Shown here: positions 29,826 to 41,978 of the stretch, piece by piece
Numbering within the stretch: position 1 is the first letter of the stretch
Layout: every line of letters begins with the position of its first letter
Assembly: GCF_000830505.1 (NCBI RefSeq)
Contig: NZ_JXOK01000013.1
Span: 1-48,775 of the forward strand
DNA length: 48,775 nucleotides
From: Vibrio mytili
GTDB taxonomy: Bacteria > Pseudomonadota > Gammaproteobacteria > Enterobacterales > Vibrionaceae
Direction of reading: 5' to 3'
Notes under the pieces: generated by a model
Told to the model about the DNA's origin: nothing
The model's input: only the letters and a program-made list of their open reading frames with translations
The model's database searches: none
Translations under genes and position numbers: made by a program

Positions 29826-29862
29826 ATAGTTAAGATCTATCAAAACAATAACACTATACGAT
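29826..29862. promoter_or_regulatory. OxyR binding site upstream of oxyR
   Basis: ATAGTTAAGATCTAT (29826-29840) fits every fixed position of the OxyR half-site ATAG-N-T-N3-A-N-CTAT. Seven bases later a second, weaker half-site (ATAACACTATACGAT, 29848-29862) is in the correct phase for a tetramer. It lies 26 bases from the oxyR ATG, so autorepression is the simplest reading. Confidence 0.65.
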
Positions 29863-29920
29863 TACAGCTATCAAAATTATTTACAATTCAGCAAGTACCG
29901 ATGAAAACATATCAACGACT

Positions 29921-29936
29921 ATACCAATCACAGTAA
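29921..29936. repeat. Solo terminal repeat of the Vibrio miniature element
   Basis: ATACCAATCACAGTAA is identical to 16 bases of the right terminal repeat of the full element at 40606-40767. No partner repeat follows within 300 bases, so it looks like a remnant or a partial insertion in the oxyR upstream region. Confidence 0.5.
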
Positions 29937-30001
29937 TTCGGCAAACTGGCGGGAAGCGGGGGAACAAGTGAGAAGAAGTAGAAAAACGACAGAAAGAAAA
30001 A

Positions 30002-30030
30002 AGCCCCAAAAACAACTTTGTTTTGGGGCT
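30002..30030 (-). terminator. Terminator downstream of argH(A)
   Basis: AGCCCCAAAA pairs perfectly with TTTTGGGGCT. On the minus strand a run of T follows. It lies about 140 bases after the argH(A) stop, so it should end the arg operon transcript. A second small hairpin (CTTAGA/TCTAAG, 30033-30048) precedes it. Confidence 0.7.
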
Positions 30031-30167
30031 CTCTTAGATTCATCTAAGAAAAAGCAGTGGTACTTAAATAGACCCTGCTTCCTCTGAAAGGTTCCAAATT
30101 TTTTCGTTCTTTTTAGCAAACGCTGATATACGTAAATATCTCATTGAAAGCGAATAAGAACACTTAA
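30031..30167 (-). other. Long untranslated tail of argH(A)
   Basis: The 137 bases between the argH(A) stop and the terminator hold no credible gene. A 63-codon minus frame at 29928-30119 runs straight through the terminator and is not protein-like. With the stem-loops at its end the stretch could be a 3'-UTR-derived small RNA, but I see no clear promoter or processing signal. Confidence 0.35.
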
Positions 30168-32066
<1,899 letters not shown>

Positions 32067-32150
32067 TTACTCTAAAGTGCTTCAATTAGTGACAACTAAA
32101 TTAATAGTAATTTACTTTATAGGCCAACATTACGGTAACTTGAGACAAAA

Positions 32151-32189
32151 ATAAAGTATAAATTCAATTTTTTTACATATTTATTCACG
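32151..32189 (-). promoter_or_regulatory. Pair of ArgR boxes upstream of argH(A)
   Basis: On the minus strand CGTGAATAAATATGTAAA (32172-32189) and ATTGAATTTATACTTTAT (32151-32168) each match the ARG box w-N-TGAAT-w4-ATTCA-N-w with an intact left half. They are spaced exactly three bases apart, the standard ArgR operator layout. They lie about 110-150 bases before argH(A) and after the argG terminator. A TATACT inside the second box could be a -10. Confidence 0.6.
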
Positions 32190-32229
32190 AAAATATCATC
32201 TTCAACGCGACTTCATGCCTTAAAAACAA

Positions 32230-32260
32230 AAAGGCCTGCCACTATGAATGGCAGACCTTT
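32230..32260 (-). terminator. Terminator after argG
   Basis: AAAGGTCTGCCA on the minus strand pairs with TGGCAGGCCTTT around a seven-base loop with one mismatch, followed by a TTTG-rich stretch. It begins 21 bases after the argG stop and separates argCBG from argH(A). Confidence 0.65.
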
Positions 32261-32281
32261 CTTAAATGCGTCGAAATCGAT

Positions 32282-33496
32282 TTATTTCTTTTGGCTATTC
32301 AAAGCACGGATGCGGCTTGATAGCGAGTAAAGGCGAATGAAACCACCAGCATGGCTTTGGTCGTAAACTTCATCTTCACCAAAGGTAGCAAACTCTTCAG
32401 AGTAAAGGCTGTTATCAGAACGTTTTTGCGTCACTGTTGCTTGACCTTTGTACAGTTTAACCACAACTTCACCATTCACGTCCTGAGCCAGCTCTTCAGA
32501 AGCCGCTAAGATAGATTTACATAGTGGTGTGAACCAACGACCGTCGTATACAAGGTGAGAAGCTTTTAGGCCCAACTCTTCACGGAACTCAAATGACGCT
32601 TTATCCAGTACCAATTGCTCAACAGCACGCAGGGCTTCCATCATGATAGTGCCTCCCGGAGTTTCATAACAACCACGAGACTTCATACCGACTAAACGGT
32701 TCTCAACGATGTCGATACGACCAACGCCGTGTTTAACACCTTTCTCGTTCAGCGTTACCAACGCATCATAAGGAGACAACGCTTCACCATCAACCTCGAC
32801 AATCGCGCCTTTCTCGACTTTTAACGTCACGTACTCAGCTTCGTTTGGTGCTTGCTCAGGATCGACAGTCCATGCCCAGCAATCTTCGTTTGGAGCATTC
32901 CAAGTGTCTTCTAGCACGCCACCCTCTGTAGAGATATGCCATGCGTTTGCATCACGTGAATAAATTTTAGTAAGAGAAGCCGTACAAGGGATATTACGCT
33001 CAGCAAGATAATCTAGGCATTGCTCACGGCTCACTAGGTCCCATTCACGCCAAGGTGCAATAACGTGTAGGTCCGGTGCAAGTGCAGCAAACGCACCTTC
33101 GAAACGTACTTGGTCATTACCTTTACCCGTACAGCCATGGCAAAGCGCGTCCGCGCCGACTTGACGAGCGACTTCAACCTGCGCTTTCGCAATGATTGGA
33201 CGCGCCATAGAAGTACCTAATAAGTATTTACCTTCGTAGTACGCTCCAGTTTTTAACGTTGGGTAAATGTATTCCGCGACCATCTCTTCTTTCAGGTCAG
33301 CGATATAACATTCAGATGCACCTGATGCTTTCGCTTTCTCTTCAATCCCTTCTAGCTCTTCAGCGCCCTGACCTACATCGGCGACGAATGCGACAACTTC
33401 ACAGTCATAGTTTTCTTTTAACCACGGGATAATAACTGAAGTATCTAGACCGCCAGAGTATGCGACTACCACTTTATTTACGTTCACTTTGCTCAT
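32282..33496 (-). CDS. argG: Argininosuccinate synthase
   Basis: ArgG condenses citrulline and aspartate with ATP. The 404-residue protein of the short type has the ATP pyrophosphatase loop [43 protein letters not shown] and the C-terminal [26 protein letters not shown] precedes the start. It lies 108 bases after argB and is followed by a terminator. Confidence 0.96.
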   Translation of the reverse strand: MSKVNVNKVVVAYSGGLDTSVIIPWLKENYDCEVVAFVADVGQGAEELEGIEEKAKASGASECYIADLKEEMVAEYIYPTLKTGAYYEGKYLLGTSMARPIIAKAQVEVARQVGADALCHGCTGKGNDQVRFEGAFAALAPDLHVIAPWREWDLVSREQCLDYLAERNIPCTASLTKIYSRDANAWHISTEGGVLEDTWNAPNEDCWAWTVDPEQAPNEAEYVTLKVEKGAIVEVDGEALSPYDALVTLNEKGVKHGVGRIDIVENRLVGMKSRGCYETPGGTIMMEALRAVEQLVLDKASFEFREELGLKASHLVYDGRWFTPLCKSILAASEELAQDVNGEVVVKLYKGQATVTQKRSDNSLYSEEFATFGEDEVYDQSHAGGFIRLYSLSSRIRALNSQKK

Positions 33497-33604
33497 TTTC
33501 TTTCTCCAAACTTAACTGGCTCTGCTCTTGGCGGTCAGTGCCAACTACTTTAAATATTTAATTCTTAGACGGTTTTTGCGATTCGTTTCGTTTTTCAATT
33601 CGGT

Positions 33605-34396
33605 TTATTTCGGCAAAAACTGTGTTCCAATACTTTGACCAGCAAATAGCTGTACCAGCTTTTCTGGGTAGCGCCAGGTTGCCACCTCGATAGGACGACC
33701 AAGATCATTGGCAGCCTCCAACGCAGCTTTAACTTTGACGATCATGCCGTCAGTAATCACGTGCCCTTCGATCAGTGCGTTCGCTTCTTTTTCTGACAAA
33801 CTTTTGAGCAGATGACCTTTGCCATCTAACACGCCACTCACATCAGACAATAAGACCAGTTCCGCATCCAATGCTCCCGCGACCGCCACAGCTGCTTGGT
33901 CCGCATTGACATTCATCATCTGGCCTTCGTTAGTCAAACCGATAGAACTGATGATAGGAAGTGCACCGGTGTTCAATATCGCTTGCAATAGTGTCGCATC
34001 ACCTGGTGAGGCTTTGCCGACCGCACCCAGTTCAGGGTCCAGCTCCTCAACTTGGCAAAGGCCACCATCAGCCAAGCTCAAGCCGACTGCATTTAACCCG
34101 TTAGCAATCGCTTGTCCTTGCAGTAATTTGTTCGCCGTACCCGCTAATGCACCAGCAATAACAGGGATTTGGTCGTACGGTGTAACTCGCAGACCATGTT
34201 TCTTTACGGTTTTGAGCTGTAACTTCGTCATCAACTCATCAACCAAATAGCCACCGCCATGAACGATGGCGATTTGTCGCTGCGCAGAGTCTTGATAGGC
34301 CACGATGGCACTAAATAACTGGCTCAAGGTTTTTGTGCAAGATAAAGCTGCACCGCCTAGCTTAATGACTAATGGAGCTTGATTGGTTTGCGTCAT
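33605..34396 (-). CDS. argB: Acetylglutamate kinase
   Basis: ArgB phosphorylates N-acetylglutamate. The 263-residue amino-acid-kinase fold has [61 protein letters not shown] and [15 protein letters not shown]. It has no N-terminal extension of the arginine-inhibited hexameric type, so it is probably the short E. coli-like form. It follows argC by 21 bases. Confidence 0.95.
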   Translation of the reverse strand: MTQTNQAPLVIKLGGAALSCTKTLSQLFSAIVAYQDSAQRQIAIVHGGGYLVDELMTKLQLKTVKKHGLRVTPYDQIPVIAGALAGTANKLLQGQAIANGLNAVGLSLADGGLCQVEELDPELGAVGKASPGDATLLQAILNTGALPIISSIGLTNEGQMMNVNADQAAVAVAGALDAELVLLSDVSGVLDGKGHLLKSLSEKEANALIEGHVITDGMIVKVKAALEAANDLGRPIEVATWRYPEKLVQLFAGQSIGTQFLPK

Positions 34397-34417
34397 TGCT
34401 TATCCCTCTATCAACGA

Positions 34418-35422
34418 CTACAGCAACGCTGTCAGTTCTGGGTAACCGTAATGAATATTTAAACATTGCATCGCTTGACTCGATGCCCCTTTAAGTAAGT
34501 TATCAATGGCTGAAATCACGATGATGTGCTCGCCCTGAACCTTCCAGCCGATATCGCAGAAAGGCGTATTCTCAACATCTTGAATGCGTGGGATACCTGC
34601 GCCTTTTAAGCGCACCGCAGGCTTATCTTGGTATGCTTGTTCAAACGCTTGATAGACTTGCTCTTCCGTCGCACCCGGCGCCAACTTCATCGTGATCGTC
34701 GCAAGAATGCCACGTTTGAAGTTGCCTAGATGCGGCGTAAAAATCACATCACAACCTAAGTGTTGTGCAATTTCTGGTTGGTGACGGTGAGTAAATACAC
34801 CGTAAGGCTGCAAACTCACTTCACAGAAGCTGTTGGTCATAGACGCTTTTCTGCCCGCGCCCGACACACCGCTGGTGGCGTTAATCACTGGCCACTGATT
34901 GTTATCCACTAACCCGGCTTCTAATAAAGGCTTGATTGCCAGTTGGGATGCGGTTGGGTAGCACCCTGCAACAGCAACGAGTGGGGTTGTTTTAATCGCT
35001 TCTGCATTCCACTCAGCTAAGCCATATACAGCTTTATCCAGCCATTGACTAAACTGGTGCTTGAAGCCATAAAATGTGTCATAGAATCCTTCACTTTGAA
35101 CGCGGAATGCACCCGATAGGTCGAATACCTGACAACCAGCCTCTAGAAAAATAGGCGCAAGATCATGGCTAACTTCATGTGCGGTCGCCAAAAATACGAC
35201 GTCTGATTCCTGAGCTACTTTCTTAGGGTCAGTTAACGGGCTGACTGGCATGTCAATGATGCTAGCGAGCTTACCGTGTAGCTGTGCGATATCTTTTCCA
35301 GCATCGACACTGTTGGCGGAAACGTATAAACCTGCTAGCGTAAGGTTTGGGTGTTTGTTAACCATTAACGCTAACTCTGCTCCGGTGTAACCGCTGGCTC
35401 CGATAATCGTGGTTTTTAGCAT
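34418..35422 (-). CDS. argC: N-acetyl-gamma-glutamyl-phosphate reductase
   Basis: ArgC reduces N-acetylglutamyl phosphate with NADPH. The 334-residue product starts [18 protein letters not shown] (nucleotide loop) and carries the catalytic cysteine in [14 protein letters not shown], then [11 protein letters not shown] and [16 protein letters not shown]. The ATG at 35422 has GGATG eight bases upstream. An earlier ATG adds ten residues. It is the first gene of argCBG, divergent from argE with an ArgR operator between. Confidence 0.95.
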   Translation of the reverse strand: MLKTTIIGASGYTGAELALMVNKHPNLTLAGLYVSANSVDAGKDIAQLHGKLASIIDMPVSPLTDPKKVAQESDVVFLATAHEVSHDLAPIFLEAGCQVFDLSGAFRVQSEGFYDTFYGFKHQFSQWLDKAVYGLAEWNAEAIKTTPLVAVAGCYPTASQLAIKPLLEAGLVDNNQWPVINATSGVSGAGRKASMTNSFCEVSLQPYGVFTHRHQPEIAQHLGCDVIFTPHLGNFKRGILATITMKLAPGATEEQVYQAFEQAYQDKPAVRLKGAGIPRIQDVENTPFCDIGWKVQGEHIIVISAIDNLLKGASSQAMQCLNIHYGYPELTALL

Positions 35423-35483
35423 GCTATGACATCCATCTTTTTTAGTGCTCAAAATGACTATTCATATTTAATTTACGCTTTAT

Positions 35484-35522
35484 TTTGATTTTTTATTCAT
35501 TAAATATGAGTTAATATGTGTT
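35484..35522. promoter_or_regulatory. ArgR boxes between argC and argE
   Basis: TTTGATTTTTTATTCATT (35484-35501) matches the ARG box at all but one key position. TATGAGTTAATATGTGTT (35505-35522), three bases on, is a weaker second box with an intact left half. A further degenerate box may lie at 35449-35466. The pair sits in the shared promoter region of argC and argE, as in other gammaproteobacteria. Confidence 0.65.
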
Positions 35523-35567
35523 TTACAGTTTTGTGCTCGGTCTGTCAACAGGAGATTTGAAGATTCC

Positions 35568-36704
35568 ATGCAATTACCAACGTTTCTAGAAGTCTATGAA
35601 GGGCTCATCAGCACTTCATCCATCAGCTCTACTGATCCAAGCTGGGATCAAGGCAACGCAAAAGTTATCGAGAAATTGGCGTCTTGGTTTAAAGATCTGG
35701 GTTTCACTGTTGACGTAATAGAAGTTGAACCCGGAAAGCACAATATGATCGCCCGAATGGGAGAAGGAGAAGGTGGCCTATTATTGTCAGGTCATAGTGA
35801 TACAGTACCTTTCGACCAAGGACGATGGAACTTTGATCCGCATAAACTAACCGAGAAGGACAATCGCTTTTACGGTCTGGGTACTGCTGATATGAAAGGG
35901 TTCTTTGCCTTTATATATGAAGCCGTAAAAAAAGTGGATTGGAGCAAACAAACCAAGCCGCTTTATGTGCTTGCAACCTGCGATGAAGAAACCACCATGT
36001 TGGGTGCTAAGCACTTCACCGAAAATACGCCATTCAAACCGGATTACTGCATCATTGGCGAACCCACCAGCTTGGTGCCCATTCGCGGACATAAGGGCCA
36101 CGTGGCGAATGCAATTCGAGTCACGGGCAAATCCGGGCACTCTTCGGATCCAGCACTTGGCGTCAACGCCATTGAAATCATGTATGAAGTCATGTTCGCG
36201 ATGATGAAACTGCGCGACAAGTTGGTAAAAGATTATCACCATCCAGGATTTGCTATTCCAAATCCAACGATGAACTTGGGCCATATTCATGGTGGTGACA
36301 GTGCTAACCGAATTTGTGGGTGTTGCGAATTGCACTATGACGTACGTCCGTTGCCAGGCATTAGCTTAGATGGATTAGAGAACATGTTGCGCGCTGCGCT
36401 AAAAGAAGTAGAAGCCAAATGGCCAGGTCGTATTGAAGTGGTTCCGCTGCATGATTCCGTTCCGGGTTATGAGTGCCAACATGATCATCCATTCATTGGT
36501 GACGTAGAAACGATCTGTCAAACCCCTTCAAATACCGTGAACTACTGTACAGAGGCGCCATTTTTACAACAACTGTGTCCAACCTTAGTTCTTGGTCCAG
36601 GCTCAATTGACCAAGCCCATCAACCTGACGAATTCCTTGCTTTTGATTTTATTGACCCGACCATAGATATTTTATCGAAAGCAATGGTCAAATACTGTTG
36701 TTAG
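35568..36704 (+). CDS. argE: N-acetylornithine deacetylase
   Basis: ArgE removes acetate from N-acetylornithine; it is a di-zinc M20-family enzyme. The 378-residue protein has [27 protein letters not shown] and [15 protein letters not shown], which hold the metal ligands and the catalytic glutamate. The dimerisation domain ([23 protein letters not shown]) and the C-terminal [14 protein letters not shown] follow. A GGAG lies 15 bases before the ATG and a GAAGA lies closer. It is divergent from argC. Confidence 0.95.
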   Translation: MQLPTFLEVYEGLISTSSISSTDPSWDQGNAKVIEKLASWFKDLGFTVDVIEVEPGKHNMIARMGEGEGGLLLSGHSDTVPFDQGRWNFDPHKLTEKDNRFYGLGTADMKGFFAFIYEAVKKVDWSKQTKPLYVLATCDEETTMLGAKHFTENTPFKPDYCIIGEPTSLVPIRGHKGHVANAIRVTGKSGHSSDPALGVNAIEIMYEVMFAMMKLRDKLVKDYHHPGFAIPNPTMNLGHIHGGDSANRICGCCELHYDVRPLPGISLDGLENMLRAALKEVEAKWPGRIEVVPLHDSVPGYECQHDHPFIGDVETICQTPSNTVNYCTEAPFLQQLCPTLVLGPGSIDQAHQPDEFLAFDFIDPTIDILSKAMVKYCC

Positions 36705-36755
36705 CGGCAAGGTTGCTGTTGTGAGCCTCAGGTGATGACCAGTAACGACAATATT

Positions 36756-36779
36756 AGTGCAGCTCCGATGAGCTGCACT
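36756..36779 (+). terminator. Hairpin after argE
   Basis: AGTGCAGCTC pairs perfectly with GAGCTGCACT around CGAT, about 50 bases after the argE stop. No T tract follows, so it may be a weak or factor-assisted terminator. The rest of the argE-ppc gap (36780-36928) shows nothing recognisable. Confidence 0.45.
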
Positions 36780-36928
36780 GGTGTAAATGACAACATCTGT
36801 TTACTCATGCTTAACACCACTTTAACTCGCTATTTTGTAATAAATTTTCACTTCTGACACCAATTACGTCGAATTTTTGTTCTAAGTCAGTTGATAGTTG
36901 GAATAATGACAAAGTTAGTGTTCTTTAT

Positions 36929-36958
36929 TTGACTATAACTAGTGCTTTTCGCTAGATT
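36929..36958 (+). promoter_or_regulatory. Candidate ppc promoter
   Basis: TTGACT (36929-36934), an 18-base spacer and TAGATT (36953-36958) make a reasonable housekeeping promoter with a start near 36965, 45 bases before the ppc ATG. Confidence 0.5.
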
Positions 36959-37010
36959 GGTATCTTAACAAGGAAAATGGATGTAGTTTTTTTACGAGGC
37001 AGGACGACAA

Positions 37011-39644
37011 ATGAACGAGAAATACGCCGCACTGAAAAGCAATGTGCGCATGTTAGGCCACTTACTGGGTAATACCATCCGTGATGCCCACGGCGAAGAA
37101 ATCTTCGAGAAAGTGGAAACAATTCGTAAACTATCCAAATCAGCCCAGGCAGGGAATCAAGCAGACAAAGACAGCTTGATAGAAGAAATAAAACATTTAC
37201 CTGATGAGCAATTAACGCCAGTCACCCGCGCGTTTAACCAATTTCTAAACTTGACTAATATCGCAGAGCAATACCAAACCATTTCACGCCACTGTGAAGA
37301 GCACATCTGTGAACCGGATGCAATCAGCTCGTTGTTCTCTAAATTAGTACAAAACGATGTCAGCAAGTTAGACACCGCACAAGCGGTACGCGATCTCAAT
37401 ATCGAATTGGTACTGACTGCTCATCCAACAGAAATCACTCGACGCACAATGATCAATAAACTGGTCAAAATCAACGAGTGTTTGTCAAAACTTGAACTAA
37501 GCGACTTGTCCTCTAAAGAGCGCAAGAAAACAGAACGTCGCTTAGAACAACTTATCGCACAGAGCTGGCATTCCGATGTCATTCGTCAGCAACGACCAAC
37601 CCCGCTTGATGAAGCAAAATGGGGATTTGCAGTTGTAGAAAACTCGCTATGGGAAGCCGTACCTGAATTTCTGCGTGAAATGAACGATCGCCTGGAATCA
37701 TACCTCGGTGAAGGTTTACCCATTGACGCTCGCCCAGTCCACTTCTCTTCGTGGATGGGTGGTGACCGCGATGGCAACCCGTTTGTCACTCATTCGATTA
37801 CACGTGAAGTATTACTACTATCTCGCTGGAAAGCAGCCGACCTGTATCTGAATGATATCAACGATCTTATCAGCGAATTGTCGATGACCGTGTGTAACGA
37901 TGACGTTCGTGCGCTTGCCGGTGAAGACCAACATGAACCATATCGCGCGATTCTAAAACAGCTGCGTACCCTTCTGACCGATACCAAAGATATTCTAGAT
38001 GCTAAGATCAACGGTCAAAAACTGGCAGTAAAAGCACCTCTGCAAAAAGCAGAACAATTGTGGGATCCGCTCTTAGCCTGTTACCAATCGTTGCATGAGT
38101 GCGGTATGGGCGTGATTGCTGATGGTTCATTATTAGATACACTGCGCCGAGTAAAAGCATTCGGTGTGCACCTTGTTCGCCTAGACATCCGCCAAGAAAG
38201 TACCCGCCATGCCGACGTACTGTCCGAGTTAACTCGATACCTTGGCATTGGTGACTACGAGCAATGGAGTGAACAAGACAAAATTGCATTTTTAACTAAC
38301 GAATTGGCCTCAAAGCGCCCGTTATTACCACGAGACTGGGAGCCTTCAGAACCCGTTCAAGAAGTACTCGATACCTGTAAGATCATTGCCGCGCAATCTC
38401 GTGATGCATTTGGCGCTTACGTTATTTCGATGGCACGTACGGCATCCGATGTCCTTGCGGTACACTTGCTACTGCAAGAAGCCGGGTGTCCATATCGCAT
38501 GGATGTATGTCCACTGTTTGAAACCCTGGAAGATTTAAATAATGCTGAATCCGTCATCAAGCAGTTGATGGATATCGACTTGTATCGTGGTTTCATTCAA
38601 AACCATCAAATGGTCATGATTGGCTACTCGGATTCAGCCAAAGATGCTGGCGTTATGTCTGCAGGCTGGGCTCAATACCATGCAATGGAATCGTTAGTTA
38701 AGGTTGCGGAAGCAGAAGGCGTCGAATTAACACTATTCCACGGCCGTGGGGGGACGGTAGGCCGCGGGGGAGCACCGGCACATGCTGCACTACTGTCTCA
38801 GCCGCCGCAAAGCCTAAAAGGTGGATTACGCGTAACTGAGCAAGGCGAAATGATTCGCTTTAAACTCGGGCTACCAGAGGTTGCCGTAAACAGCTTTAAC
38901 TTGTACGCCAGTGCAATCCTTGAAGCAAACCTCCTACCGCCACCGGAACCTAAGCAAGAATGGCGCGATCTAATGGAAGTGCTTTCTGAAGTAAGCTGTG
39001 AAGCATACCGCAATGTAGTACGCGGTGAGCCGGATTTTGTCCCTTACTTCCGCCAAGCGACACCAGAACTCGAGCTAGGTAAACTGCCACTAGGCTCTCG
39101 TCCTGCGAAACGTAACCCTAAAGGTGGGGTAGAAAGCTTACGAGCGATTCCTTGGATTTTCTCATGGAGCCAAAACCGATTGGTATTACCCGCTTGGTTA
39201 GGTGCCGGTGAAGCAATCCAGTTTTCTATCGACAAAGGTCACCAAGCGCTACTCGAAGAGATGTGTCGTGAATGGCCATTCTTCTCTACTCGCCTTGGCA
39301 TGTTAGAGATGGTTTACTCGAAATGTAATATAGATATCGCTCGTTACTACGACTTGCGTCTTGTGGACGAATCCCTTCGTCCGCTTGGTGAAAGACTGCG
39401 TGCTCAACTACAGCAAGATATCAAAGCCGTTCTAAACGTAGAAAACAATGAGAACCTTATGCAGCACGACCCGTGGGGCATGGAGTCGATTCGCCTACGT
39501 AATATCTACGTAGAGCCATTGAATATGCTGCAAGCGGAGTTATTGTACCGTACTCGTCAAACGGAAGAGGCTTCTGCAACACTAGAAGAAGCACTGATGG
39601 TAACCATTGCTGGTATCGCGGCAGGTATGCGTAATACAGGTTAA
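37011..39644 (+). CDS. ppc: Phosphoenolpyruvate carboxylase
   Basis: Ppc carboxylates phosphoenolpyruvate to oxaloacetate, refilling the TCA cycle. The 877-residue protein has the catalytic histidine in [13 protein letters not shown] at residue 138, the same number as in E. coli. It also has [23 protein letters not shown], the glycine loop [20 protein letters not shown], and the conserved C-terminal MRNTG that binds aspartate in the family. The ATG at 37011 has GAGG upstream. It is a single gene with its own terminator. Confidence 0.97.
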   Translation: MNEKYAALKSNVRMLGHLLGNTIRDAHGEEIFEKVETIRKLSKSAQAGNQADKDSLIEEIKHLPDEQLTPVTRAFNQFLNLTNIAEQYQTISRHCEEHICEPDAISSLFSKLVQNDVSKLDTAQAVRDLNIELVLTAHPTEITRRTMINKLVKINECLSKLELSDLSSKERKKTERRLEQLIAQSWHSDVIRQQRPTPLDEAKWGFAVVENSLWEAVPEFLREMNDRLESYLGEGLPIDARPVHFSSWMGGDRDGNPFVTHSITREVLLLSRWKAADLYLNDINDLISELSMTVCNDDVRALAGEDQHEPYRAILKQLRTLLTDTKDILDAKINGQKLAVKAPLQKAEQLWDPLLACYQSLHECGMGVIADGSLLDTLRRVKAFGVHLVRLDIRQESTRHADVLSELTRYLGIGDYEQWSEQDKIAFLTNELASKRPLLPRDWEPSEPVQEVLDTCKIIAAQSRDAFGAYVISMARTASDVLAVHLLLQEAGCPYRMDVCPLFETLEDLNNAESVIKQLMDIDLYRGFIQNHQMVMIGYSDSAKDAGVMSAGWAQYHAMESLVKVAEAEGVELTLFHGRGGTVGRGGAPAHAALLSQPPQSLKGGLRVTEQGEMIRFKLGLPEVAVNSFNLYASAILEANLLPPPEPKQEWRDLMEVLSEVSCEAYRNVVRGEPDFVPYFRQATPELELGKLPLGSRPAKRNPKGGVESLRAIPWIFSWSQNRLVLPAWLGAGEAIQFSIDKGHQALLEEMCREWPFFSTRLGMLEMVYSKCNIDIARYYDLRLVDESLRPLGERLRAQLQQDIKAVLNVENNENLMQHDPWGMESIRLRNIYVEPLNMLQAELLYRTRQTEEASATLEEALMVTIAGIAAGMRNTG

Positions 39645-39677
39645 TACGTATTATCGAAGAGATACTTTGAACACAAG

Positions 39678-39703
39678 GCCGAGCAACTGCTCGGCTTTTT
39701 TAT
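39678..39703 (+). terminator. ppc terminator
   Basis: GCCGAGCA pairs with TGCTCGGC around AC, followed by seven T, 33 bases after the ppc stop. This is a textbook intrinsic terminator. Confidence 0.85.
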
Positions 39704-39847
39704 CCATCACAAAAAGATAAACTAACCAGAATAAAACAAAAAGTAACAAAAAATCAGCATAAACCACTACAACCAAACACTAATGAGTATTATGTTAGTT
39801 TTTTAGCGGAATTTGTTCCCACTATTCCACTTCATGCTTATTATTTA

Positions 39848-40060
39848 TATACTACTCGCTTGTTGAGAGCGCATTAAACCAATCATATTTGCTCCAACAT
39901 TGATGGGACTCTCCCATCTCTAGGTGATAAACGGCTTTAAGGTGACAGGACCAACATTGTTGGTGCTACTTGTACAACTAAAAAACGCAAGTGCCAGCAA
40001 GAGCACAGCTGAAAGTATAAGTAGCTTGTTTACAAGTTTATTGACCATTGGATTAAAGAC
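39848..40060 (+). promoter_or_regulatory. aphA promoter region and structured leader with candidate Qrr pairing site
   Basis: The ppc-aphA gap is about 415 bases. A TATACT (39848-39853) is a likely -10, giving a leader near 200 bases. It contains a perfect hairpin GATGGGA/TCCCATC (39902-39918). Then come CTAGGTGA (39920-39927) and CGGCTT (39932-39937), complementary to parts of Qrr small RNAs as I remember them. A palindrome, ACCAACATTGTTGGT (39950-39964), follows. A dyad ACTAA/TTAGT at about 39779-39799 could be a regulator site. Qrr activation of aphA translation is established in Vibrio. The exact pairing here is inference. Confidence 0.55.
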
Positions 40061-40600
40061 ATGTCATTACCACACGTAATCTTAACTGTTCTTAGCACTC
40101 GCGACGCAACTGGTTACGATATCACTAAAGAATTCTCAGCCAGCATCGGTTACTTCTGGAAAGCTAGCCACCAGCAAGTTTATCGTGAACTCAATAAAAT
40201 GGCTGAGAAGGAGCTGGTTACTTGCGTATTAGAACCGCAAGAAGGCAAACCAGATCGTAAGGTGTACTCCATCACTGACGCTGGCCGTAGCGCGCTAGGA
40301 GAATGGTTTGACCAACCAACTGCACACCCAACCGTTCGTGATGAATTCTCGGCGAAGTTGATGGCCTGCTCTGTTCAGCCTGCAGCACCGTTCCGTGAGC
40401 AACTGGCTGAGCTTGTAGAAGAGTCTCGCAAATTGGTTTCTCACTACAAAGAAATTGAAGCAGCCTACTACGCTACGCCTTCAACACTGGATAAACAAGC
40501 ACGTCTGGAACGCCTAACACTGCGCCGTAACCTACTGTTGCGTGAAACGTGGATTACCTGGGCAGAAGAAGTGCTGACTGAGCTTGAAGTCATCGGTTAA
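40061..40600 (+). CDS. aphA: Quorum-sensing regulator AphA (PadR family)
   Basis: AphA is the low-cell-density master regulator in Vibrio, controlling virulence, biofilm and LuxR/HapR. The 179-residue protein has the PadR winged helix (SLPHVILTVLSTRDATGYDITKEFSASIGYFWKASHQQVYRELNKM, then GKPDRKVYSITDAGRSALGEWF, residues 1-88). A helical dimerisation domain follows (LAELVEESRKLVSHYKEIEAAYY). It is close to V. cholerae AphA from residue 1. The ATG at 40061 lacks a strong ribosome-binding site, fitting a gene whose translation is switched on by small RNAs. Confidence 0.95.
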   Translation: MSLPHVILTVLSTRDATGYDITKEFSASIGYFWKASHQQVYRELNKMAEKELVTCVLEPQEGKPDRKVYSITDAGRSALGEWFDQPTAHPTVRDEFSAKLMACSVQPAAPFREQLAELVEESRKLVSHYKEIEAAYYATPSTLDKQARLERLTLRRNLLLRETWITWAEEVLTELEVIG

Positions 40601-40605
40601 TTATT

Positions 40606-40767
40606 ATACCAATCGTAGTAAATAACTGGGCATTCTAGCTTGTTAAAATACTCGATAACTTCGTTGCAATTTTTGATTGTAGAATAACTACTTATCGGAA
40701 AATAGCGCCTTGTTCTCAAGCATTTTTCCTACGCTATTTCTGATCACTTATTTACTGTGATTGGTAT
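40606..40767. mobile_element. Vibrio miniature inverted-repeat element (MITE-like)
   Basis: The element is 162 bases long. ATACCAATCGTAGTAAATAA at the left matches the reverse complement of the right end (ATACCAATCACAGTAAATAA) at 18 of 20 bases. Inside are two further inverted repeats, CGATAA/TTATCG and ATAGCG/CGCTAT, so the whole folds into a three-way structure. It has no gene. It sits in the aphA 3' region between the stop codon and the terminator at 40795. A solo end occurs at 29921-29936. Similar sequences are dispersed in Vibrio genomes, as I recall. The transposase that moves it is unknown to me. Confidence 0.65.
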
Positions 40768-40794
40768 TATTGATTGACGAGTTTGAATATAACG

Positions 40795-40824
40795 AAAAAA
40801 GCTTGCCGAATGGCAAGCTTTTTT
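40795..40824. terminator. Bidirectional terminator between aphA and metF
   Basis: AAAAAAGCTTGCC pairs perfectly with GGCAAGCTTTTTT around GAAT. It serves convergent aphA and metF. Confidence 0.85.
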
Positions 40825-40841
40825 ATTCGCTCTTATTAGGA

Positions 40842-41807
<966 letters not shown>

Positions 41808-41935
41808 ACAGAATGTATTGAATACGATTTAATGTCAACCTTGTAAATATGAATATTTTTCATACTGACGATGAGGATAACTCAAGTTCAAACTTAAACC
41901 ATCATCGGTATTAACAATGACACAACCACATAAAA

Positions 41936-41962
41936 AAAACCTCAGAACATGTCCGAGGTTTT
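41936..41962 (-). terminator. Terminator after metL
   Basis: AAAACCTC pairs with GAGGTTTT, extended by an inner imperfect stem. On the minus strand eight T follow. It separates metBL from the metF promoter. Confidence 0.75.
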
Positions 41963-41978
41963 AGCTAGTACAAAAACG

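Noticed and set aside
29928..30119. 63-codon minus-strand frame upstream of oxyR
   Set aside because: It is formed by reading through the argH(A) terminator and its T tract. The hydrophobic run is encoded by the A/T-rich terminator, and no ribosome-binding site is seen.
35847..36335. 162-codon open frame on the minus strand
   Set aside because: Lies wholly inside argE on the opposite strand, with no ribosome-binding site or family features.
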